This document shows positions 6,921 through 11,155 of a stretch of DNA of 11,155 nucleotides, one piece after another. A program made the translations under genes and the position numbers. Below the pieces are notes generated by a model. That model ran no database searches. It had not been told where the DNA came from and was given only the letters and a program-made list of their open reading frames with translations. Within the stretch, counting starts at the first letter, position 1. Every line of letters begins with the position of its first letter. Origin of the DNA: Chromatiales bacterium (lineage in GTDB: Bacteria > Pseudomonadota > Gammaproteobacteria > UBA6429 > Thiohalophilaceae); NCBI GenBank assembly GCA_027001895.1, contig JALTLP010000304.1, positions 1 to 11,155 of the forward strand. Direction: 5' to 3'.

Positions 6921-7484
6921 ATGAAAGTTATTGAAACTAATTTACCGGATGTAAAAATTATTGAGCCGGATGTGTTTGGCGACGAGCGTGGTTTTTTTAT
7001 GGAAACCTGGCAAAAACAACGTTATCTTGAAGCAGGGATAGGGAATGAGCAGGGGTTTTTACAGGACAATCTTTCCTATTCAAAAAAGAATGTAGTGCGT
7101 GGTTTGCATTATCAGTACGAAAACATCCAGGCCAAGCTGTTATATGTATTGCAAGGTTCTGTCTTTGATGTGGCCGTTGATATCCGTAAAGGTTCCCCCC
7201 ATTTTGGTCAATGGACAGGGGTAGAACTTAGCAGTGAAAATAAACGGCAGTTGTATGTACCAGAAGGTTTTGCACATGGTTTTTGCGTAACATCAGAAAC
7301 CGTTCTGTTTGCCTATAAATGTACCGATATTTATAACCCGAAGTGTGAAATAAGCATTAAATGGGATGATCCGGCAATTGGAATTCAATGGCCTGTTGAT
7401 ACGCCAACTCTTTCTGATAAAGATCTGGCTGCCAGACCTTTAAGTGAAATCCCTGCTGAAAAACTGGCAGTATACTCGTTGTAA
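6921..7484 (+). CDS. rfbC: dTDP-4-dehydrorhamnose 3,5-epimerase RfbC (RmlC)
   Basis: This cupin enzyme epimerises dTDP-4-keto-6-deoxy-glucose at C3 and C5 to give dTDP-4-keto-L-rhamnose. It is 187 residues, the usual size. Motifs are VFGDERGFFMETW (18-30), QDNLSYSKKNVVRGLHYQ (48-65) with the catalytic base His63, VFDVAVDIRKGSP (81-93), NKRQLYVPEGFAHGF (107-121) and AYKCTD (131-136) with Tyr132, the second catalytic residue of true 3,5-epimerases. Having both His63 and Tyr132 argues against a 3,4-ketoisomerase. AAGAG at 6908-6912 serves as ribosome binding site. The final enzyme, RfbD reductase, does not follow; kdkA comes next after 53 bases. Confidence 0.96.
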   Translation: MKVIETNLPDVKIIEPDVFGDERGFFMETWQKQRYLEAGIGNEQGFLQDNLSYSKKNVVRGLHYQYENIQAKLLYVLQGSVFDVAVDIRKGSPHFGQWTGVELSSENKRQLYVPEGFAHGFCVTSETVLFAYKCTDIYNPKCEISIKWDDPAIGIQWPVDTPTLSDKDLAARPLSEIPAEKLAVYSL

Positions 7485-7537
7485 TTGTTTGTATTTTAGC
7501 CTGTTAAAATAATAATTTTTTGTATGTTGCTTAATAT

Positions 7538-8284
7538 GTGGTACAAAATATAAATATGGGTATTATCCAGAACAAGTCGGGTGGCGAATATATTCTTTTT
7601 GATTCCGAGGTATTCACTAACCCGGATGATATCAGTTTCAGTGTTAAAACCTGGGCCAATCGCAGTGCCATTATTGGTTTTGCTGAAGGTCGTGGTACGA
7701 CATTTTTTGTTGATTATCAGGGGCGCGAACTGGTTTTGCGGCATTACAAGCGCGGTGGCAAGGTTGCAGAATATATTGATGATCAGTATTTCTGGACAGG
7801 TCTGGCTCGTAGCCGCGCCTGGCGTGAGTTTAAACTTCTTGAATATATGCAACAGGTTTCATTACCCGTACCACGCCCTGTTGCAGCGCATGTAGAACGA
7901 CAGGGCTTGCTTTACCGGGCAGACCTGATTACCCAGCGTATCCGTCATACGCATTTACTGTTAAACGAACTGGAAAACAATTCATTGCAACAGGGACATT
8001 GGGTTGCACTGGGTGGAATGATTCGACGTTTTCATGAACGGGGTATTCACCATGTCGATTTAAATGTAAAAAATGTATTGCTGGATGAAGGCGGGCGCTT
8101 TTATCTGATTGATTTTGACAAATGCAGTCACAGAAAAGTAACGACGTTCTGGCAAAAATCAAACTTAATGCGTTTTAAACGTTCCTTGCAAAAAGCGGTA
8201 CTTTTAAACCCGGAAATAATTTTTACAGAACAAAACTGGAACTGGTTGCTTCAGGGTTATAATACGGCAGGTAGTCAGGCCTGA
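7538..8284 (+). CDS. kdkA: 3-deoxy-D-manno-octulosonate (Kdo) kinase KdkA
   Basis: KdkA phosphorylates the Kdo residue attached to lipid A (at O-4 in Haemophilus), using ATP, at the cytoplasmic side of the inner membrane. It is a small protein-kinase-fold enzyme. Numbered from the GTG: GFAEGRGTTFFV (47-58) is the P-loop-like strand; LVLRHYKRGG (65-74) is typical of KdkA; HHVDLNVKNVLL (171-182) is the catalytic loop with Asp174 and Asn179; LIDFDKC (190-196) carries the metal ligand Asp192; and the tail FTEQNW (229-234) is also family-typical. The longest frame starts at GTG 7538, because an in-frame stop lies two codons upstream. ATG 7556, six codons later, is at least as plausible, since GTG has no ribosome binding site and the KdkA match begins after it. 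It is the last gene of the rightward run and ends three bases from the waaA stop. Confidence 0.95.
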   Translation: MVQNINMGIIQNKSGGEYILFDSEVFTNPDDISFSVKTWANRSAIIGFAEGRGTTFFVDYQGRELVLRHYKRGGKVAEYIDDQYFWTGLARSRAWREFKLLEYMQQVSLPVPRPVAAHVERQGLLYRADLITQRIRHTHLLLNELENNSLQQGHWVALGGMIRRFHERGIHHVDLNVKNVLLDEGGRFYLIDFDKCSHRKVTTFWQKSNLMRFKRSLQKAVLLNPEIIFTEQNWNWLLQGYNTAGSQA

Positions 8285-8287
8285 ACT

Positions 8288-9535
8288 TTATACGGGTTTA
8301 ACAAGTCCCGGATAAATGTTTTCCAGTTCATTCAGGTAATTATTAAACACACATTGTTGTTGTGCTACCAGTGCTACCGCATTTTTCTGATATTGTTCAA
8401 TTTTTTCAGGGGCTTTAAATAAACGGCACAGTGCTTTCTCCAGACTGGCACCGTTCTCACATTGTATGCCTGCGTTCTGCTCAGTGAACAGTCTGGCCTC
8501 TTCGCTGAAATTATGCATATAAGGGCCGAAAATAACAGTTTTACCAAGTTGCGCTACTTCCAGAATATTTTGACCGCCCTTGTTAACAAACGAGCCACCC
8601 ATAATAACAAAGTCAGCGCCACTGATAAAAGACAGTAACTCACCAAAAGTATCTGCAATATAGATATCAGTTTTATCCGTTATGGTTTCATCTTTACTTC
8701 GAATGGCAATATTTAAGTTAAACTCTTTAAGTTGACTGATAATTTCATTTAGTCGGTGTGGGTGACGCGGCACAATGACAATTAAACGGCTGGCATGATC
8801 AGAAGCCAGCCATGCCTGAACCAGTATTTTTTCTTCATTATCACGGGTAGAAGCAGCAAGCACATAATGCCTGTCCAGCTTAAATGGCGAAACTGTTTTG
8901 TTACTGTGTTGCTGGTAGTATTTAATATTTCCTGTTGTTTTAACTTTTGTGTTATCTGCTCCCAGTTCAATAAATCGCTGTGCGTCTTCTTTGCTCCGTG
9001 CGAACACCATTTTTACAGATTGCAGGCACTCGGCATAACGCTTTTTCATCCAGTCTGATGCATGCGTGGTTCTTTCTGATAAGCGTCCGTTAATAATTGT
9101 GATAGATATATCTTTTTTATGACACACTGTAAATAAATTTGGCCACAACTCGGTTTCGATTATTAAAAGTAATTGTGGTCGGGTTTTATTTATAAATCGG
9201 TGAATCGCCCATTGCCAGTCAACCGGGCAATAATTATGAACTACTTTACTATTAAACAGTTTTTCTGCCAGCAGAGCAGAGGACGGTGTATTGGTGGTTA
9301 AAATAATATTATTATTTTCACAAAGTTTTTTTATCAGTGGGCTGGCGGCATTGAGTTCGCCAACCGAAGCAGCATGAAGCCAAATATTTTTTTTAGTGGT
9401 AACAGAACGGTTGTTGTAAGCAAACCCGGATCGTTGCAGAAAAAATCGTAAATTCCTGTTGCGAATAGCTGTCCATGTTATGTAAATAATAACAGGAACG
9501 GATAGCAGGATTATAAGTAGTTTGTACCGGTTCAT
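8288..9535 (-). CDS. waaA: Kdo transferase WaaA (KdtA)
   Basis: WaaA transfers Kdo from CMP-Kdo to the lipid IVA precursor, an essential early step of LPS assembly at the cytoplasmic face of the inner membrane (GT30, GT-B fold). The 415 residues fit the family length. Residues 5-22 form a hydrophobic membrane anchor. WLHAASVGE (52-60) contains the catalytic Glu60; LIIETELWPN (124-133) and INGRLSER (148-155) are conserved; AASTRDNEE (227-235) and PRHPHR (256-261) belong to the donor domain; GGSFVNKGGQNILE (313-326) is the CMP-Kdo-binding motif, here with Gln322 where GGHN is common. The ATG at 9535 lies 29 bases after the stop of the hydrolase gene and has no strong ribosome binding site, so it is probably read as part of the tolC-hydrolase-waaA transcript. 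Confidence 0.97.
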   Translation of the reverse strand: MNRYKLLIILLSVPVIIYITWTAIRNRNLRFFLQRSGFAYNNRSVTTKKNIWLHAASVGELNAASPLIKKLCENNNIILTTNTPSSALLAEKLFNSKVVHNYCPVDWQWAIHRFINKTRPQLLLIIETELWPNLFTVCHKKDISITIINGRLSERTTHASDWMKKRYAECLQSVKMVFARSKEDAQRFIELGADNTKVKTTGNIKYYQQHSNKTVSPFKLDRHYVLAASTRDNEEKILVQAWLASDHASRLIVIVPRHPHRLNEIISQLKEFNLNIAIRSKDETITDKTDIYIADTFGELLSFISGADFVIMGGSFVNKGGQNILEVAQLGKTVIFGPYMHNFSEEARLFTEQNAGIQCENGASLEKALCRLFKAPEKIEQYQKNAVALVAQQQCVFNNYLNELENIYPGLVKPV

Positions 9536-9564
9536 TTATTATTTACTGTTAGCTTACACGATTC

Positions 9565-10125
9565 TTATTTTATTAGTTTTGATACAGCCTTAAACTGTTC
9601 ATGCCGGGCATCACGCAACCATTCAAAAGCAATAGATTCACTGTTTGTTATTGTTGCTCCTGAGTGTTGCAAACGCTGAAGGGCATTTTTATAATGTGAA
9701 TTTTTTCGTGAACAAACAGCATCGCTGGCAATAAAGACCTGATAATTTTTATTTAATAAATCAATGGCCGTTTGTGTAACACAAATATGAGCTTCCATAC
9801 CGGTCAGAATAAGCTGCGTTTTATTTAATTTTTTAAGTTTGTCATTGAAGTGATGGTTAGCGGTACAGGCAAAACAGGTTTTTTCTATTAAATGACAGTC
9901 GTCTGTCATTTCTAAAGTGTTAACTGTTGGCCCAAGCCCTTTAGGGTATTGTTCAGATACGATAACAGGAACGTTTAACAGTTCTGCAGACCGAAGCAGC
10001 AACTGCGTGTTTTCGACAACCTTGTTTAAAATTTTCTCGGGCATCGCCGCTGCCAGCCGTTGCTGAATATCGATAACAACTAAAACACTATCACTACTGT
10101 CGCAGAGTGTGTTGTTTTTTGTCAT
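9565..10125 (-). CDS. Isochorismatase-family (cysteine) hydrolase
   Basis: This 186-residue cytoplasmic protein has the alpha/beta fold of the isochorismatase-like hydrolases. The catalytic triad is visible: Asp19 in VLVVIDIQQRL, Lys82 in IEKTCFAC and the nucleophile Cys115 in GMEAHICVTQTA. SEQYPKGLG (58-66) and ASDAVCSR (133-140) match the YcaC/ISOC1-type branch rather than true isochorismatases of siderophore synthesis or nicotinamidases. The substrate is unknown, and amide or isochorismate-like compounds are only family-level guesses. Its ATG overlaps the TGA of the tolC-like gene (10122-10125), so it is very probably co-transcribed and translationally coupled. waaA follows on the same strand. 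Nothing in the protein itself explains its place between an outer-membrane channel and an LPS enzyme. Confidence 0.93.
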   Translation of the reverse strand: MTKNNTLCDSSDSVLVVIDIQQRLAAAMPEKILNKVVENTQLLLRSAELLNVPVIVSEQYPKGLGPTVNTLEMTDDCHLIEKTCFACTANHHFNDKLKKLNKTQLILTGMEAHICVTQTAIDLLNKNYQVFIASDAVCSRKNSHYKNALQRLQHSGATITNSESIAFEWLRDARHEQFKAVSKLIK

Positions 10126-11155
10126 GACTGGATCCAGTCACTTATTTTTTTTAAATCATCACGGCTTAGAATACCGGCTGCTTTTTTTAGTCGTAATGTT
10201 TCCAGCAGGTAGTCATAACGGGCGCGGGCATAATCTTTTTTAGCACGGTAGAGTTCGCGTTGTGCATTTAAAACATCAACCGTGGTTCTGGTGCCCACTT
10301 CAAAACCGGCCTGAGTTGTTTCCAGTGCTTTGTCGCTGGAAATAACAGCTTGTTTTAGTGCTTTTACCTGACTAATTTTAGCTTGCACATTCAGATAGCC
10401 GGTTCGGGCCAGGCGTTCTGTTGCGCGTTGCGCCTGAATGTGTCGTTGTTTTGCTGCATTATACTGGTAGCGCGCCTGAGTTGTTTTTGATGAAACCCGA
10501 CCACCTTCGTACAAGGGCAGATTAAACTGTAATGATAAAGTTGTTTCGTTGGTTTCACGTTTACCAAATATACCGCCACCTGTCTTTGTGTGGTTGCGTT
10601 CGGCAACAAAGTCGAGGGTTGGCCAGTGCCCGGCCTTTTGTATCGACACTTCATCACGGGCAATTAACATGGTTTGTTTTGCTGCCAGTAATTCAAGGTT
10701 ATTATTAAGTGCCAGCTTAACCCATTCATCTATATTGTCTGGTTCAGGAGATAGTAACGGTATATCACTGGACAGTGATTTAATATCAGAATGTGTCAGG
10801 CCGGTTATTTCACGTAAACTTTCCAAGGTAAGTTGTACCTGGTTTCTGGCAGTAATAACCTGCGCAGCAGACTGGTCGTGCCGGGCACGGGCTTCGTGCA
10901 CATCGGTAATGGCAATCAGGCCGACCTTAAATTTTTGTTCCGACTGTAACAAGCGTCGGCTTAACGCCTTGTATTCGCGCTGGTTAAAATTTAAATTATC
11001 TTTTGCGGCCAGTACATTAAAGTAGGTTTCGGCAACGCGTAAAATTAAATTGTATTTTGCCAGGTCAAAGTCGGCCTGTGCTTTAAGGACACGCGCATTA
11101 CTCTGGCTTACCCGAACAAAATCACCGTGGCGGTAAAGTGTTTGCCGAAGGCTCA
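10122..11155 (-). CDS. tolC: TolC-family outer-membrane efflux/secretion channel; 5' partial
   Basis: The frame runs to the right edge of the window without a stop, so the signal peptide and first repeat are missing. A TTG at 10952 is not a real start, because the upstream codons continue the family sequence (for example FDLAKYNLILRVAETYFNVLAAKDNL). About 344 codons are present. They include RFxVGL..ITDVHEA-type text (KFKVGLIAITDVHEARARHD), the coiled-coil helix with NQVQLTLESLREITG, the second-repeat strands LQFNLPLYEGGRVSSKT, and the family C-terminal part YNVQAK/VSQVKALKQAVISSDKAL..TQAGFEVGTRTTVDVLNAQREL. TolC trimers form the outer-membrane exit duct for type I secretion and RND efflux pumps. 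The long helices and both internal repeats are those of TolC itself rather than of short OprM-like fragments. It leads the operon that continues into the hydrolase and waaA. Confidence 0.94.
   Translation of the reverse strand, partial: SLRQTLYRHGDFVRVSQSNARVLKAQADFDLAKYNLILRVAETYFNVLAAKDNLNFNQREYKALSRRLLQSEQKFKVGLIAITDVHEARARHDQSAAQVITARNQVQLTLESLREITGLTHSDIKSLSSDIPLLSPEPDNIDEWVKLALNNNLELLAAKQTMLIARDEVSIQKAGHWPTLDFVAERNHTKTGGGIFGKRETNETTLSLQFNLPLYEGGRVSSKTTQARYQYNAAKQRHIQAQRATERLARTGYLNVQAKISQVKALKQAVISSDKALETTQAGFEVGTRTTVDVLNAQRELYRAKKDYARARYDYLLETLRLKKAAGILSRDDLKKISDWIQS
10125..10140 (-). promoter_or_regulatory. 16-bp perfect palindrome (stem-loop) covering the hydrolase ribosome-binding region
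   Basis: TGACTGGATCCAGTCA is a perfect 16-base palindrome. In the leftward mRNA it can form a six-pair stem with a GAUC loop that ends at the A of the hydrolase AUG. The only Shine-Dalgarno-like bases (GGA, 10135-10133) lie partly in the stem and partly in the loop. The same bases encode the end of the TolC-like protein (the last residues are SDWIQS), so ribosomes finishing tolC would open the stem. This is the layout expected for translational coupling. The function is inferred, not shown. Confidence 0.45.

Noticed and set aside
7518..7548. Inverted repeat TTTTGTA / TACAAAA around the kdkA start
   Set aside because: The arms are only seven bases and AT-rich, and the loop is 17 bases, so chance is the simplest explanation.
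7496..7852. 118-codon open frame on the minus strand across the rfbC-kdkA gap
   Set aside because: Most of it is antisense to the well-supported kdkA gene, it resembles no family, and its start lies inside kdkA.
8275..8310. Possible bidirectional terminator between kdkA and waaA (TCAGGCCTGA palindrome and a CGGG/CCCG pair)
   Set aside because: The stems are four or five pairs and no T-run follows on either strand. Ten-base palindromes are expected several times in a window of this size.
10122..10952. TTG at 10952 as the start of a shorter TolC-like protein
   Set aside because: Codons upstream to the window edge continue the TolC-family sequence in the same frame without a stop, so the gene is simply cut by the window.

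Overview
This window looks like chromosomal DNA from an AT-rich Gram-negative bacterium, most likely a gammaproteobacterium. The lipid A/Kdo pair waaA and kdkA, a TolC-type outer-membrane protein and the rfb genes all point that way. KdkA-type Kdo kinases are known mainly from Haemophilus, Pasteurella and Vibrio relatives. Genus cannot be decided from the sequence. Coding density is very high: the longest stretch without a gene is 116 bases (2801-2916), and there are no RNA genes, insertion sequences, CRISPR arrays or prophage genes that I can see.

Layout. (1) At 2-1753 (+) is the 3' part of a secreted M4 (thermolysin-like) metalloprotease. It carries a MAM/immune-inhibitor-A-like domain, two tandem PKD-like domains and a Gly-rich, Cys-containing C-terminal sorting tail. 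(2) Convergent with it, and sharing its last six bases, is a GT9 (heptosyltransferase-family) gene at 1748-2800 (-). (3) A 116-base divergent intergenic region follows. (4) A + strand run then encodes two more GT9 enzymes (2917-3936, 3933-4937), rfbB, rfbA and rfbC (dTDP-4-keto-rhamnose synthesis) and kdkA (Kdo kinase, to 8284). Spacings are short and there are two ATGA overlaps, so this is probably one operon. (5) Convergent with kdkA, three bases apart, is a - strand run. In transcription order it is tolC-like (5' end outside the window), an isochorismatase-family hydrolase and waaA (Kdo transferase).

Working together: WaaA attaches Kdo to lipid A, KdkA phosphorylates that Kdo, GT9 enzymes add heptose or similar sugars to the core, and RfbBAC supply a deoxysugar nucleotide, probably towards dTDP-L-rhamnose. 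The rfbD reductase needed to finish that pathway is not here. The window is therefore mainly an LPS inner-core/outer-core locus, flanked by an exoprotease gene and by an efflux/secretion outer-membrane channel operon.

I did not find a convincing undescribed system. The points most worth a second look are the sorting tail of the protease, the three GT9 paralogues with different donor-site motifs, the rfbBAC set without rfbD, and a 16-base perfect palindrome placed on the tolC stop / hydrolase start junction.
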